Assembly: GCF_014803385.1 (NCBI RefSeq)
Contig: NZ_JACYFC010000003.1
Location: forward strand, 522,647-586,646
DNA length: 64,000 bases
Source of the DNA: Marinomonas colpomeniae
GTDB taxonomy: Bacteria; Pseudomonadota; Gammaproteobacteria; Pseudomonadales; Marinomonadaceae
Direction of reading: 5' to 3'
Under the pieces are notes generated by a model. It was given only the letters and a program-made list of their open reading frames with translations. It was not told where the DNA came from and did not search any database. Shown here piece after piece: positions 45,738 through 57,162 of this stretch. The first letter of the stretch is position 1; each line of letters starts with the position of its first letter. The translations under genes were made by a program, and so were the position numbers.

Positions 45738-47834
45738 TTATTTATCTTTCTTTTCTTGTTCTTTCTTCTCTTTCACAGCTGCAATAACTGTTTCAGCTAC
45801 GTTAGAAGGACATGGTAGGTAGTGAGAGAACTCCATAGAGAACTGACCACGACCAGATGTCATAGTACGTAGTGAGCTGATGTAACCAAACATTTCAGAA
45901 AGAGGTACGTCAGCTTTAATACGAACGCCAGTTACACCTTTCTCTTGGTCTTTGATCATACCGCGACGACGGTTAAGGTCACCGATAACATCACCAACGT
46001 GATCATCAGGAGTGAACACATCAACATTCATGATAGGTTCGATCAACTGAGCACCAGCTTTTGGAATTGACTGACGGAAAGCGCCTTTTGCAGCGATTTC
46101 GAAGGCAATAGCAGAGGAGTCAACCGCGTGGAAACCACCGTCGAACAACTGAACTTCAACGTCTAGTACTGGGAAGCCAGCTAGAACACCTTCGTTCATC
46201 ATAGACTTAAAGCCTTTCTCTACAGCAGGGAAGAACTCTTTTGGTACATTACCACCCACTACTGAAGAAGAGAATACGAAACCAGAACCTGGCTCACCTG
46301 GTTTAATGCGATAATCGATCTTACCGAATTGACCAGAACCACCAGATTGTTTCTTGTGCGTGTAAGTATCTTCGATTTCTTTCGTGATTGTCTCACGGTA
46401 AGCAACCTGTGGCTGACCAACAATAAGGTCTACGCCGTATGTACGCTTCAAGATATCTACTTTGATGTCTAGGTGAAGCTCACCCATACCGCGAAGAATT
46501 GTTTCACCTGAATCGATGTCAGTTTCAACACGGAATGTTGGATCTTCTGCAACCATTTTACCGATCGCAATACCCATTTTCTCGTTACCGCCTTTATCTT
46601 TTGGCGTTACAGAGATAGAGATTACTGGCTCAGGGAAAACCATTGCTTCAAGTGTACAAGGGTGCTTAGGATCACATAGAGTATGACCTGTTTGTACATT
46701 TTTCATGCCTACGATTGCCATGATATCACCAGCTTGTGCTGAACTGATTTCTTTACGATCGTCTGCTTGCATTTCAACCATACGGCCAACACGTTCTGTT
46801 TTGCCTGTGAAGCTGTTTAGAATCGTATCGCCTTTGTTTAACGTACCAGAGTAAACACGTACGAATGTTAGAGCACCGAAACGGTCATCCATGATTTTGA
46901 ACGCAAGTGCTTTGAATGGTGCACTTGCATCAACAATCGCTTTTTCGCCGTTTGGATTACCTTCTTCGTCCGTAAGATCTTGTGGAATAACATCTGTTGG
47001 GCTTGGTAGGTAGTCAATAACTGCATCAAGAAGAAGTTGCATACCTTTGTTTTTAAAGGCAGAACCACAGTATGTTGGAAAGAATGCAAGATCACGAGTA
47101 CCGTTGCGGATACAACGTTTTAGGTCTTCCATAGCTGGCTCTTCGCCATCCATGTAAGCCATCATAACTTCGTCGTCTTGTTCAACAGCTGTTTCGATTA
47201 ACTTCTCACGGTATTCTTCAACAGTTTCTACCATGTCAGCAGGAACGTCTTCAATACTGTAATTTTCTGGCTGGCCGGTATCATCCCATACATAAGCTTT
47301 ACGGCTAAGAAGGTCAACAACACCAACGAACTCATCTTCAGTACCGATTGGTAGTACCATGATAAGAGGAGTAGCACCAAGAACGTCTTCTACTTGTTTA
47401 GTAACACGATAGAAGCTAGCACCTAGACGGTCTAGTTTGTTAACGAAAATGATACGGGATACACCAGAGTCATTTGCATAGCGCCAGTTAGTTTCTGATT
47501 GTGGTTCAACACCACCAGAACCACAGAATACACCGATACCACCGTCAAGAACTTTAAGGGAACGATATACTTCTACTGTGAAGTCAACGTGCCCAGGTGT
47601 GTCGATAACGTTAAAGCGGTAGTCTTTCCAAAAACATGTTACAGCCGCAGACTGGATGGTTATACCACGCTCAGCTTCTTGTTCCATGAAGTCAGTAGTA
47701 GATTCACCCTCATGTACTTCACCGATTTTGTGGATCATACCGGTAAGTTTAAGAATACGTTCTGTAGTAGTAGTTTTACCCGCGTCAACGTGAGCAAAAA
47801 TACCTATGTTTCTGTATTTTGATAAGTCAGCCAT
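45738..47834 (-). CDS. fusA2: Elongation factor G, second type (EF-G2)
   Basis: 698 aa. GTPase motifs: G1 [12 protein letters not shown]3 DTPGHVDF, G4 NKLD and the following EF-G domains II-V ([46 protein letters not shown]). It stands alone, away from rpsL-rpsG-tuf, and the sequence ([35 protein letters not shown]) resembles the extra EF-G found in Vibrio and Pseudomonas more than canonical FusA. The canonical fusA is expected elsewhere in this genome. In some bacteria one paralogue serves ribosome recycling and the other translocation; which applies here is not known. Confidence 0.92.
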   Translation of the reverse strand: MADLSKYRNIGIFAHVDAGKTTTTERILKLTGMIHKIGEVHEGESTTDFMEQEAERGITIQSAAVTCFWKDYRFNVIDTPGHVDFTVEVYRSLKVLDGGIGVFCGSGGVEPQSETNWRYANDSGVSRIIFVNKLDRLGASFYRVTKQVEDVLGATPLIMVLPIGTEDEFVGVVDLLSRKAYVWDDTGQPENYSIEDVPADMVETVEEYREKLIETAVEQDDEVMMAYMDGEEPAMEDLKRCIRNGTRDLAFFPTYCGSAFKNKGMQLLLDAVIDYLPSPTDVIPQDLTDEEGNPNGEKAIVDASAPFKALAFKIMDDRFGALTFVRVYSGTLNKGDTILNSFTGKTERVGRMVEMQADDRKEISSAQAGDIMAIVGMKNVQTGHTLCDPKHPCTLEAMVFPEPVISISVTPKDKGGNEKMGIAIGKMVAEDPTFRVETDIDSGETILRGMGELHLDIKVDILKRTYGVDLIVGQPQVAYRETITKEIEDTYTHKKQSGGSGQFGKIDYRIKPGEPGSGFVFSSSVVGGNVPKEFFPAVEKGFKSMMNEGVLAGFPVLDVEVQLFDGGFHAVDSSAIAFEIAAKGAFRQSIPKAGAQLIEPIMNVDVFTPDDHVGDVIGDLNRRRGMIKDQEKGVTGVRIKADVPLSEMFGYISSLRTMTSGRGQFSMEFSHYLPCPSNVAETVIAAVKEKKEQEKKDK

Positions 47835-48017
47835 TACATTACTCTAAATAGTGAGGACGAAATTTGCGCGTTAGTATACAAGACTTCTTACACTCGTAGT
47901 CAAGTATTTGGCGCTATTCTATTATATTTTATATAACTAAAGGAAGAGGGGAATCAAAAGCATTTTATAAATAGCCCGAAACCTCTTTAATCATGGTGAA
48001 AAAGGTCTTTAAAGCTC

Positions 48018-49187
48018 TTAGTCTCTACGTAATTTATCTGATATGGCGATAGGCGTCGGAAAGTTCAAAATAACAATATAGGTAGATAAAGCGAAGCTCA
48101 AAATCGCTGTTGCCTGTATTACATGGGATGCTTCTTCACCAATCAGTCCAATATTCGCAGCTAAATATGCAATGAGTAATGAAAATTCACTAACCTGACC
48201 TAAGCGAAAGCCAACCTCCCAAGAAGTGCTTGAGTCCTCTTTAATGCTTTTTAATAAAAAACGGAAAACAACAGGTTTGATCAGCATAGTGCTGATTGCC
48301 AAGATTAAGGCTGGTACGATGACCAAGCCTAGTAAGCTAAGATCAAAGCTAGCGCCTATAGTGAAGAAAAATAAGATTAAGAAAAAATCACGTAACGGTT
48401 TTAGGTGTGTAGCTATGTACTGTGAAATTGGACTGGTTGCGAGAGCCACTCCAGCGACAAATGCCCCCATTTCTGCAGACAATCCAGCCGCTTCTGCAAG
48501 TACTGCCATAGACAGACACCAACCAATAGAGACTAAGAAAATATATTCATGAAAGCGATCAAACTTAGCGATGAGTTTTAATAGGATATATTTAACGAAT
48601 AAAAATGCACCGGCAATCAGCAGAGGTAAGCTAATCAAAGGTTTAATGTATTGCATAGCGCTGTTGTCGTCATTACTTGAAAAGCTGTACAAAACGAGTA
48701 ATACCGCGATAGCAATCATATCTTGCAGAAGTAATAACCCAACTACGAGTTCGCCAGTGTGTTTGTGATGTAGTGCGGTCGTCGGTAGGAGCTTTATGCA
48801 AACGATTGTGCTTGAAAACATCATCGCTATGCCAATGATCAGGCTTTCTGTAGTGCTGTAATTGCAGAGTATGGCAACGACATATCCAACGAGTGCAAAT
48901 ATGGCAGAACTTAATAGTGCTATCCATGAGGCTTTTTTAAGCATATTGATAAGATGACTTGGCTGCATATCTAAACCAAGCAGAAAAAGCAGGAAAATGA
49001 TGCCTATATGACTCATTTCATCCATGAGCTTAGGTTCATCGATAAGAGAGAGTGATGAGGGGCCAAACAATACACCGAGTGCAATGTAGGCAATAATCAT
49101 AGGTTGTTTTGTGTATAAAGCGATAGACGCAACGACAGCCGCTCCTGCAAATATTAAAAAGAAGGAGTGGACTATCGATGCTTCCAT
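48018..49187 (-). CDS. CPA2 family cation/proton antiporter (KefB-like, membrane domain only)
   Basis: 389 aa with about 11-12 hydrophobic segments. LGVLFGPSSLSL, FLLGLDMQPSHLI, AMMFSSTIVCIKLL, LLLLQDMIAIAVL and EMGAFVAGVALATSP (with acidic ion-site residues) identify the Na_H_Exchanger fold of the Kef/CPA2 type. The TrkA_N/RCK regulatory domain of full-length KefB/KefC is absent. Likely monovalent cation for proton exchange. GAGGAAAT precedes the ATG; the YgiM-like gene starts upstream on the same strand with a 17-bp gap. Confidence 0.88.
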   Translation of the reverse strand: MEASIVHSFFLIFAGAAVVASIALYTKQPMIIAYIALGVLFGPSSLSLIDEPKLMDEMSHIGIIFLLFLLGLDMQPSHLINMLKKASWIALLSSAIFALVGYVVAILCNYSTTESLIIGIAMMFSSTIVCIKLLPTTALHHKHTGELVVGLLLLQDMIAIAVLLVLYSFSSNDDNSAMQYIKPLISLPLLIAGAFLFVKYILLKLIAKFDRFHEYIFLVSIGWCLSMAVLAEAAGLSAEMGAFVAGVALATSPISQYIATHLKPLRDFFLILFFFTIGASFDLSLLGLVIVPALILAISTMLIKPVVFRFLLKSIKEDSSTSWEVGFRLGQVSEFSLLIAYLAANIGLIGEEASHVIQATAILSFALSTYIVILNFPTPIAISDKLRRD

Positions 49188-49204
49188 GTTATTTCCTCAG
49201 CTAA

Positions 49205-49873
49205 TTAGGACCAAGAACCTGTGCCACTTTTCTTGCGGCGTAATGCTGGTATTAACACACCTAAAAAGAGGCCTGAGAAAAGAGTAATGGCTCCTATCAT
49301 GAACCATTTTTGTTCGGTGGAACTCTTTAAATGTTCAGCCTGAGATGTTGCTATTTCAGCCTGCTGTTTAAGACTGGCAATTTGATAACTTACATTCTCG
49401 TTTTGAGAAACAATCGCTTTGGCTTTTTCCGAAAGTTTAGAAATACTTTCTAGTTGTCGTTTTAATTCGCTATTTTCTTCTTGAATTAGAGTGTTTTTGT
49501 TATTTAGTTCTTCGATTTTTTCTTCACTGGATTTAAGTGCGTTCGAAACATCAACTCGACGTTGAACTGTTTCATCAAGTCGTGTTTGCAGTGTACTCAT
49601 TTGGCTTCTAGTTACTATTTCTTCACTCAGAAAATAATCAGCCACCCAGCCTTCGTTACCATTAGGGGTTCGAACTTTAGTGTAGCCATCATTACGATCT
49701 AGAATGTCTAGAGGTGTACCGCTTTTTAAACCTCTTTCTACTGCTCTTGTACTGTTGTCTAATCCTTCGCGGATAGCGACAAATTGTATGTCAGAAATAT
49801 ACACAGTTTCAGAGTATGCAGTAGCAGAGAGTAGTGCGCCAACAATTAGGCATATGATACGTTTTTTAGACAC
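49205..49873 (-). CDS. YgiM-like SH3 domain protein (TIGR04211 family)
   Basis: 222 aa: signal peptide (about 1-21, ending TAYS), bacterial SH3 domain (about 25-85: VAIREGLDNSTRAVERGLKSGTPLDIL...NEGWVADYFL), a coiled coil (about 90-185), and one C-terminal TM helix (MIGAITLFSGLFLGVLIPAL) with a basic tail. The architecture equals E. coli YgiM. Probably an inner-membrane-anchored periplasmic protein that binds the cell wall; exact role unknown. Confidence 0.88.
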   Translation of the reverse strand: MSKKRIICLIVGALLSATAYSETVYISDIQFVAIREGLDNSTRAVERGLKSGTPLDILDRNDGYTKVRTPNGNEGWVADYFLSEEIVTRSQMSTLQTRLDETVQRRVDVSNALKSSEEKIEELNNKNTLIQEENSELKRQLESISKLSEKAKAIVSQNENVSYQIASLKQQAEIATSQAEHLKSSTEQKWFMIGAITLFSGLFLGVLIPALRRKKSGTGSWS

Positions 49874-49947
49874 TTAATAACTTCCTTTTGCAATCAATCA
49901 CTTTTTATCTATTCAGTACGATAATCATGAGGGGCACAATACGCAAT

Positions 49948-49976
49948 AGAAAAAGGCCATCGAAATGGCCTTTTAT
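49948..49976 (-). terminator. Rho-independent terminator after the cysI-DUF934 unit
   Basis: AAAAGGCCAT-TTCG-ATGGCCTTTT on the minus strand with extra T; perfect stem closed by a UUCG loop. Confidence 0.94.
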
Positions 49977-50000
49977 TAATTTTTCTTGTAAGTGCTATGA

Positions 50001-50477
50001 TTATCGACGTAAAAAGATAGGTCTAGGGTCGGTAACATCACCTTGATAAGCTATTGATAGAGGGCGATGTAATGCTAACGCTTTTTCTAAATCCACTTCA
50101 TCATTGAATTGAAAACTATTGAACCCAACACGTAGTAAATAGCCTAACTGATCTGGAATGAAGTTCCCTAGTGCTCTGATTTCACCTTTATAGTTCAATC
50201 TTTCTTTCAATAAGCGAGCATAACTAAAGCCTCGTCCATCAACAAATGCAGGAAAGTTGATGCCGATAACATCTAATTCGCTTAGATCTAGGCCTTGAAG
50301 GCATTCAACACCATCACCAGCTTCTAGCCAAATGCCCGCTACATCTCCAATGGAGTCTTTTTCAGCTAACCATTTTTGTGCTGGAACTATGCTGTTTGGT
50401 GTGATTTCTTGCTCTTCATCTTGTAGCCAAACATAGGTGTTATCGATGATTTCACCGTTCTTAATTAGCTTTGGCAT
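50001..50477 (-). CDS. DUF934 domain protein
   Basis: 158 aa from ATG 50477 (MPKLIKNGEIIDNTYVWL). DVIGINFPAFVDGRGFSYARLLKERLNYKGEIRALGNFIPDQLGYLLRVGFNSF is the DUF934 core. This family is regularly encoded right after cysI-type sulfite reductases and is thought to assist them; no reaction is known. The start lies inside the end of cysI (17-bp overlap), so the two are translationally coupled. Confidence 0.88.
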   Translation of the reverse strand: MPKLIKNGEIIDNTYVWLQDEEQEITPNSIVPAQKWLAEKDSIGDVAGIWLEAGDGVECLQGLDLSELDVIGINFPAFVDGRGFSYARLLKERLNYKGEIRALGNFIPDQLGYLLRVGFNSFQFNDEVDLEKALALHRPLSIAYQGDVTDPRPIFLRR

Positions 50478-52122
50478 AAGCGGCCTCTTTGAATGGTGTG
50501 ATGCCAACGCGGCGATAAGTATCAATAAAGCGTTCTTCTTCAGAACGATTTTCGACATAAACATTCATCAGTTTCTGAATGATGCCACTGACTTCTTCCT
50601 GGCCAAATGAAGGCCCAAGGATTTTACCAATGCTCGCATCATGGCCTGAAGCGCCACCAATAGAGATTTGATAAAACTCTTCCCCTTTTTTATCAACACC
50701 TAAAATGCCAATATTACCAACATGGTGATGTCCGCAAGCATTCATACAGCCTGAGATATTTAAATCTATATTGCCCAAATCGTAAAGGTAATCAAGATCA
50801 TTAAATGTGTCTTGAATTTGATCTGCAATCGGAATAGATTTTGCGTTAGCAAGGTTGCAGAAATCACCGCCTGGACAACAGATCATATCTGTCAATAATC
50901 CAAGAGTTGGAGTGGCAAAACCAAATTCTTTTGCGACTTCCCACAACTCGGTTAATTGATCCTGACGAACATCTGCTAATACTAGGTTTTGCTCGTGACT
51001 AACACGTAACTCACCAAAGCCAAACTTGTCTGCAAGGTCTGCAGCTTTAAACATTTGCTCTGCAGTTGCATCACCAGGCGCTTGCCCTGGTTTTTTTAGC
51101 GTCAGGGTAACTATGCGGTAACCAGGCTTTTTATGGTCAAACGTATTGCGTTCATACCAGCGTGCAAAACCAGCACTATCAGCTAATTTACTGATAAGTT
51201 CCTGTGGTTGATTAGTGAGTGCTTCATATGCAGGTTCAGAAAAGAAGCGACTTAGGCGATCAAATTCGCTCATTGGTACTGTGCTTTCTTTACCTTTAAG
51301 GTGGGCCCATTCAGCCTCTACACGCTTGCGGAATTCTTCAATACCCAGCGCTTTAACTAAAATTTTAATACGCGCTTTGTATTTGTTTTGACGATTACCG
51401 TTTTGATTGTAAACGCGAAGAATTGCATCTAAGTAAGTAAGCAAATCTTTACGAGGCATAAACTCAGTAATCGTTACGCCAACCATTGGTGTGCGACCAA
51501 GGCCGCCACCAACAATAATTTTAAAGCCAATTTCGCCAGCATCATTTTTCTTAATGTGAAGACCAATATCATGGACTTGCGTTGCTGCACGGTCTGCAGA
51601 CTCTGTTGCGTTTACAGCGATTTTGAACTTGCGAGGCAAGAATGCGAATTCAGGGTGGAAAGTAGACCACTGACGAATCAATTCACAATATGGACGAGGA
51701 TCAACAATTTCGTCTGCAATCACGCCTGCGTATTGGTCTGTCGTTGTATTTCGAATGCAGTTACCACTGGTTTGTACCGCATGCATTTGCACTTCGGCAA
51801 GTTCGGCTAGAATATCTGGCACGTCTTCAAGTTTAGGCCAGTTTAATTGTAAGTTTTGACGAGTGCTGAAATGACCATAAGAGCGGTCATAACGTAAACT
51901 AATATCGGCTAATTTGCGTAATTGTGTGCTAGATAGCATTCCGTATGGAATCGCAACACGCAGCATAGGCGCATGGCGTTGAATATATAAGCCGTTTTGA
52001 AGGCGTAAAGGTAGAAACGCTTCTTCGCTTAGTTCTTTGTTTAAGTAGCGGCGTGTTTGGTCGCGATATTGTGCGACACGCTCCTCAACAAGCTGTTGGT
52101 CAATGGCGTCGTATTGATACAT
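50461..52122 (-). CDS. cysI: Nitrite/sulfite reductase hemoprotein (CysI-type)
   Basis: 553 aa. Two ferredoxin-like/siroheme repeats: YGHFSTRQNLQLNWPKL, TSGNCIRNTTTDQYAGV, then ICCPGGDFCNLANAKSIPI and NISGCMNACGHHHVGNIGILG with the four Cys that bind the 4Fe-4S/siroheme pair. Assimilatory reduction of sulfite to sulfide. The size and adjoining DUF934 match the Pseudomonas-type CysI that works without a CysJ flavoprotein; no cysJ lies next to it. cysB and TauE/SafE are 2-3 kb away. Confidence 0.93.
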   Translation of the reverse strand: MYQYDAIDQQLVEERVAQYRDQTRRYLNKELSEEAFLPLRLQNGLYIQRHAPMLRVAIPYGMLSSTQLRKLADISLRYDRSYGHFSTRQNLQLNWPKLEDVPDILAELAEVQMHAVQTSGNCIRNTTTDQYAGVIADEIVDPRPYCELIRQWSTFHPEFAFLPRKFKIAVNATESADRAATQVHDIGLHIKKNDAGEIGFKIIVGGGLGRTPMVGVTITEFMPRKDLLTYLDAILRVYNQNGNRQNKYKARIKILVKALGIEEFRKRVEAEWAHLKGKESTVPMSEFDRLSRFFSEPAYEALTNQPQELISKLADSAGFARWYERNTFDHKKPGYRIVTLTLKKPGQAPGDATAEQMFKAADLADKFGFGELRVSHEQNLVLADVRQDQLTELWEVAKEFGFATPTLGLLTDMICCPGGDFCNLANAKSIPIADQIQDTFNDLDYLYDLGNIDLNISGCMNACGHHHVGNIGILGVDKKGEEFYQISIGGASGHDASIGKILGPSFGQEEVSGIIQKLMNVYVENRSEEERFIDTYRRVGITPFKEAAYAKAN

Positions 52123-52407
52123 AGAGATATGAACCGTCGTTGATAAGTTTAGTTAACTGTATATTAGCAAAGATCCTTTATACTAAAAACGAATATTTAT
52201 CTATATCTTTAGGGGTTTTACTAATAAGGCTTATTTAGGTTGTTGTTTATCAAATATAGAGTGGAAGTGCTAAAAGTGAATAGTTAAAGAATATGGCAAA
52301 TCAAAAAGAGGAAAAATACCCTACTTTTTTACTTGGTCTTTGGCATTGGTGAATATCTACGGTAATATAGTCGGCATTAATCGTTACCTAGATTTAGAAG
52401 GGTTATT

Positions 52408-52989
52408 ATGAACATTACAATTACAGACGGTGCCCAAGAATACCTATCTTCATTGCTTGAAAAGCAAGGCGTTGAAGGTATTGCTGTGCGAATTTTTATT
52501 CAGCAGCCAGGTACGCCTTATGCAGAAACTTGCCTTGCGTATTGTCGTCCTGACGAAATAAATGAAACAGATGAAATCTTGAATTTACCGAAACTTAAGG
52601 TATTTATTGAGAAGATGTCTGTGAATTTTTTGGATGAAGCCTTTGTTGATTACGCCACAGAAAAAATGGGCGGACAACTTACTATAAAAGCGCCTAATGC
52701 AAAAATGCCAAAAGTCACTGCAGACAGCCCAATTGAAGATCAAATTAATTATGTACTTTATTCTGATATCAACCCTGGCTTAGCAGCTCATGGTGGTGAG
52801 GTTAGTTTATTAGAGGTGGTTGATGGTCAGGTTGCCGTATTGAAATTTGGTGGTGGTTGCCAAGGTTGTAGTGCTGTTGATTTGACTTTGAAAGAAGGGG
52901 TTGAAAAAACCTTAATGGAAAAAGTACCAGGTCTTACTGCGGTAAAAGATTCAACAGATCATACTGTGACGGATAACGCTTTCATGTAG
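52408..52989 (+). CDS. nfuA: Fe-S cluster carrier NfuA
   Basis: 193 aa. Residues 1-90 are an A-type-like domain lacking the cysteines needed for cluster binding, as in NfuA; residues 105-190 are the NifU C-terminal domain with [11 protein letters not shown] (Cys151, Cys154) that holds a 4Fe-4S cluster at the dimer interface. Delivers clusters to apo-enzymes. AAGGGTT precedes the ATG. The 285-bp gap to cysI shows no gene. Confidence 0.95.
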   Translation: MNITITDGAQEYLSSLLEKQGVEGIAVRIFIQQPGTPYAETCLAYCRPDEINETDEILNLPKLKVFIEKMSVNFLDEAFVDYATEKMGGQLTIKAPNAKMPKVTADSPIEDQINYVLYSDINPGLAAHGGEVSLLEVVDGQVAVLKFGGGCQGCSAVDLTLKEGVEKTLMEKVPGLTAVKDSTDHTVTDNAFM

Positions 52990-53002
52990 TCTGTAATTTA
53001 AT

Positions 53003-53042
53003 AAAAAAGGGGTTAATCATATGCATGATTAACCCCTTTTTT
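53003..53042. terminator. Bidirectional terminator between nfuA and the DAHP synthase gene
   Basis: AAAAAAGGGGTTAATCAT-ATGC-ATGATTAACCCCTTTTTT, perfect 18-bp stem with A and T tracts at both ends. Confidence 0.96.
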
Positions 53043-53060
53043 ATTGTTTAACTTAATGTC

Positions 53061-54137
53061 TTAAGTGCGCGAACGTTTTGGAAGTACGTCGCGTAAGGTA
53101 TTGGCCATATCCGTTAAAGATTTTTCAGTCATTTCCCAATCGATACAAGCATCTGTAATAGATATTCCGTATTTTAGGTCGCTTAAACTTGCAGGTACTT
53201 TTTGATTGCCGAAGCCAATATTACTTTCAATCATTAAGCCCATGATAGAGTTATTACCATCCAATATTTGCTGCGTTGAATCTTTTGCAACCAGCACTTG
53301 GTTTTCTGGCTTTTTGTTAGAGTTTTCGTGCGAACAATCAACCATAATATTGTGTTTCAATTTACCTAAGGTAAGAGCTTCTTCACTTAGTTTTACATGC
53401 GCTGCATCATAATTTGGCTTGCCGCCGCCGCCACGAAGAACTAGGTGACCGTATTCATTACCTTTTGTATTAACAATACTTACTTGCCCGCTCTCATTGA
53501 TTCCAAGAAAAGAATGTGGATGAGAAACGGATTGCATTGCATTGACTGCTACCGTCATTGAGCCGTCAGTACCGTTTTTAAAGCCAACTGGGCCAGACAG
53601 GCCTGATGCCATTTCACGGTGTGTTTGTGATTCAGTTGTGCGAGCACCAATAGCCGACCAGCTTATTAAATCTTGAATATATTGTGGTGAAATAGGGTCT
53701 AAAGCTTCAGTTGCTAAAGGTAAGCCTAACTGTGCTAAGTCGATTAATAATTTACGTCCAATTCGGATGCCTTTATTGATATCGAATGTACCGTCTAGGT
53801 TTGGATCATTAATTAAACCTTTCCAACCAACAGTAGTTCGAGGCTTTTCGAAATAAGCACGCATAATGATATATAAAGTATCGTCTAATTCTGCAGCGAG
53901 TTTTTTAAGGCGTTTTGCATAATCTAATGCCGCCTCAGTGTCATGGATAGAGCATGGACCAATAACAATGGCTAGACGATGGTCTTTACCGTCCATAATG
54001 TTCTTTATAATGTCACGTGATTGAGCAACATGGGTGCTAACACTATCACTGACAGATAATTCTTCTTTTAATTGGCTCGGTGTTACCAAAGGGGTAAAAG
54101 AGGCAATATTTAGGTCTTCGAGACGCTTATTACTCAT
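53061..54137 (-). CDS. 3-deoxy-7-phosphoheptulonate (DAHP) synthase, class I
   Basis: 358 aa. First step of the shikimate pathway: PEP + erythrose-4-phosphate. GPCSIHD, MRAYFEKPRTTVGWKGLINDP, GARTTESQTHREMASGLS, HLVLRGGGGKPNYD, and VDCSHENSNK show metal and substrate residues of the AroF/AroG/AroH type. Which allosteric class (Phe, Tyr or Trp) cannot be settled from sequence by eye. GGGGAT lies before the ATG. Confidence 0.95.
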   Translation of the reverse strand: MSNKRLEDLNIASFTPLVTPSQLKEELSVSDSVSTHVAQSRDIIKNIMDGKDHRLAIVIGPCSIHDTEAALDYAKRLKKLAAELDDTLYIIMRAYFEKPRTTVGWKGLINDPNLDGTFDINKGIRIGRKLLIDLAQLGLPLATEALDPISPQYIQDLISWSAIGARTTESQTHREMASGLSGPVGFKNGTDGSMTVAVNAMQSVSHPHSFLGINESGQVSIVNTKGNEYGHLVLRGGGGKPNYDAAHVKLSEEALTLGKLKHNIMVDCSHENSNKKPENQVLVAKDSTQQILDGNNSIMGLMIESNIGFGNQKVPASLSDLKYGISITDACIDWEMTEKSLTDMANTLRDVLPKRSRT

Positions 54138-54233
54138 TGCGGGGATTCCTGCTCGTTGCTTTTTATTTGTAGTTGTTAACAGTATCGTGTTTCTAGACTT
54201 GAATGAACCGCTAATAGGGAGTTTTTTTGCTTT

Positions 54234-54995
54234 TTAAAAGAAAAGATACTTTATGCCAAAAGATAGAAGTGCTGTTGCCAAAACTGGCTGTAGAATATTG
54301 TTTGGAACATGGCTGGCGATTCTTGTTCCTATATAGATAGTTGGAATAGAGCCGATTAATAAACCTCCAAGTAGGGTGTAATCAACATTGCCTAAAAATA
54401 AGTGCCCAACCCCTGCAACGAGTGTTAGTGGTACAGCATGGGCTAAATCTGTACCAACAATGTTTTTTGCTCTCATAATAGGAAATATAATCATCATAAT
54501 TGCTGTGCCCAGTGCACCTGCACCAACAGACGTTAGAGTGACTAAAGAGCCTAAAATAAGACCGCAGAAAAAAATGATGGTTGTGCTTTGTTTTTGAGAT
54601 ATATTGAAATCTAACGTTTGCGTTAATTTTTTTCTAAATAATATGACAAAAGCAGTGATGACTAACATTAGCCCTAACGTGCCTGTTAGTATCTCTTGAT
54701 AGTGGTCTGGTTTTTCAAACCGAGAAAGGGCCCACACAGTTATAAAAGAGGCTGGTATGCTGCCTGCTGCCATCGAAAACACAATTTTCCAGTTTACGTT
54801 GCCTCGCTTGGCATGCATCACAACGCCAGTACTTTTTGCTATACCCGCATACATCAAATCTGTTCCTATCGCTATATGAGGTGGAAATCCGAATAACAAG
54901 AGCAGAGGTGTCATAAGCGAACCGCCGCCTACGCCAGTGACTCCTACGGCTAAACCAACGCCTGCACCTGCAAAAATGTACCAAAGAAAATCCAT
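54234..54995 (-). CDS. Sulfite exporter TauE/SafE family membrane protein
   Basis: 253 aa, about eight hydrophobic segments. GVGLAVGVTGVGGGSLMTPLLLLFGFPPHIAIGTDLMYAGIAK and its repeat SLVTLTSVGAGALGTAIMMIIFPIMRAKNIVGTDLAHAVPL are the twin DUF81 motifs. Exports sulfite or organosulfur anions in characterised cases. Divergent from cysB, which suggests a sulfur link and possible CysB control (inference). Confidence 0.88.
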   Translation of the reverse strand: MDFLWYIFAGAGVGLAVGVTGVGGGSLMTPLLLLFGFPPHIAIGTDLMYAGIAKSTGVVMHAKRGNVNWKIVFSMAAGSIPASFITVWALSRFEKPDHYQEILTGTLGLMLVITAFVILFRKKLTQTLDFNISQKQSTTIIFFCGLILGSLVTLTSVGAGALGTAIMMIIFPIMRAKNIVGTDLAHAVPLTLVAGVGHLFLGNVDYTLLGGLLIGSIPTIYIGTRIASHVPNNILQPVLATALLSFGIKYLFF

Positions 54996-55061
54996 TCGTA
55001 AACCATATTGAAGTTATTTAAGCTGGCAACACTAGATGTTTTTTACTATTCTATAAAGTAA

Positions 55062-56078
<1,017 letters not shown>

Positions 56079-56116
56079 TATTTTTTAAATGGTTTAAATA
56101 AAATGACTTAAAAAGT

Positions 56117-56147
56117 AAACGCATCATGATTGTGATGCGTTTTTTTG
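56117..56147 (+). terminator. Rho-independent terminator after cysB
   Basis: AAACGCATCA-TGATTG-TGATGCGTTT then TTTT. Confidence 0.93.
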
Positions 56148-56181
56148 AGAGATATTAACTAATTTTGATATTTATAATGGG

Positions 56182-56784
56182 CTACGTTTGAAGTTTTTTA
56201 GAAATTTCTGCTATGCGTTTGCCTTGAGCTTCACACAATGCTTTCTCATCTTCACTTAATATATTTTCACTTGTACTACTGGCTAAATGACTTGCGCCAT
56301 AAGGTGTGCCGCCTGTTGTTGTATTAATTAATTCTTTATTTCTATACGGAAGGCCAGCCCAGATCATACCGTGATGAATAAGTGGCGTCATCATGCTGTG
56401 AAGACACTGTTCTTGTCCGCCGTGCATTGTGCTTGCGCTGGTAAAGCCACATGCTGGTTTGTCTATCAATTGTCCTGTTAACCAAAGTGTCGTTGTTTGG
56501 TCTATAAAGTGCTTGAGTGGTGCGGCCATACTGCCAAAGTAGGATGGCGAGCCAATGGCTAGGCCTGAGCAATTAGCCAGTTCGTCAAGAGTACAGTAAG
56601 GTGCTCCTTCATCAGGTAATGCTGGTGTTGTTTCTATTGTTGTAGCTGACACGTCAGGTACTTGTCGTATTTTTGCTTCAAAACCGGTGATTTTATTTAC
56701 GCCTCTGGCTATATGTTTTGCCATTTCTGAAATGGAACCATGGCGACTGTAAAATAAGACGAGTACATAAGGTGCCTCATTCAT
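56182..56784 (-). CDS. wrbA: NAD(P)H:quinone oxidoreductase WrbA
   Basis: 200 aa flavodoxin-like. FMN phosphate loop LVLFYSRHGSISEMA (about 8-22), IGSPSYFGSMAAPLKHFID, and GFTSASTMHGGQEQCLHSMMTPLIHHGM are typical WrbA. Two-electron reduction of quinones without semiquinone release. Its start overlaps the stop of arsC by 4 bp, so the two form an operon. Confidence 0.92.
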   Translation of the reverse strand: MNEAPYVLVLFYSRHGSISEMAKHIARGVNKITGFEAKIRQVPDVSATTIETTPALPDEGAPYCTLDELANCSGLAIGSPSYFGSMAAPLKHFIDQTTTLWLTGQLIDKPACGFTSASTMHGGQEQCLHSMMTPLIHHGMIWAGLPYRNKELINTTTGGTPYGASHLASSTSENILSEDEKALCEAQGKRIAEISKKLQT

Positions 56785-57125
56785 TTGAATAATTCCAAAA
56801 CGCTTTCTGGCGGACGTCCAATTTTCGCTTTGTTATTGTATATGACAATAGGGCGTTCTATTAATTTAGGGTGATCGAGCATTGCTTGTAATCGCTCTTC
56901 ATCATTTGATTCTTTGTTTAATTTTAGTTCTTTATAAAGTGTTTCTTTTGTTCGCATTAGCTCGATTGGTGTTAGCTTAAGTTGATCCAGTAAGGTGAGT
57001 AGCTCGTCTTTGCTTGGTGTGTCTTCTAGGTATAATCTAATATTTGCGTGAATATTATTCTCTTCTAAAAGCTTAAGTGTTTCACGGGACTTTGAGCAGC
57101 GGGGGTTGTGGTAAATAGTGGTCAT
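56781..57125 (-). CDS. arsC: ArsC-family glutaredoxin-dependent reductase
   Basis: 114 aa. YHNPRCSKSRETLKLLEE has the catalytic Cys (residue 9) and Arg/Ser context of the ArsC fold; LMRTKETLYKEL, and HPKLIERPIVI complete it. Close to YfgD. Arsenate reduction is the family reaction, though no arsR or arsB neighbour is present, so a general thiol role is possible. Coupled to wrbA. Confidence 0.88.
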   Translation of the reverse strand: MTTIYHNPRCSKSRETLKLLEENNIHANIRLYLEDTPSKDELLTLLDQLKLTPIELMRTKETLYKELKLNKESNDEERLQAMLDHPKLIERPIVIYNNKAKIGRPPESVLELFK

Positions 57126-57162
57126 ACAGGACTCTTATTGGTTTTTTGCAGTTTTAAATTTT

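Noticed and set aside
48018..49187. Full KefB/KefC glutathione-gated potassium efflux system
   Set aside because: The RCK domain and KefF/KefG partner are missing; only the CPA2 membrane domain is present.
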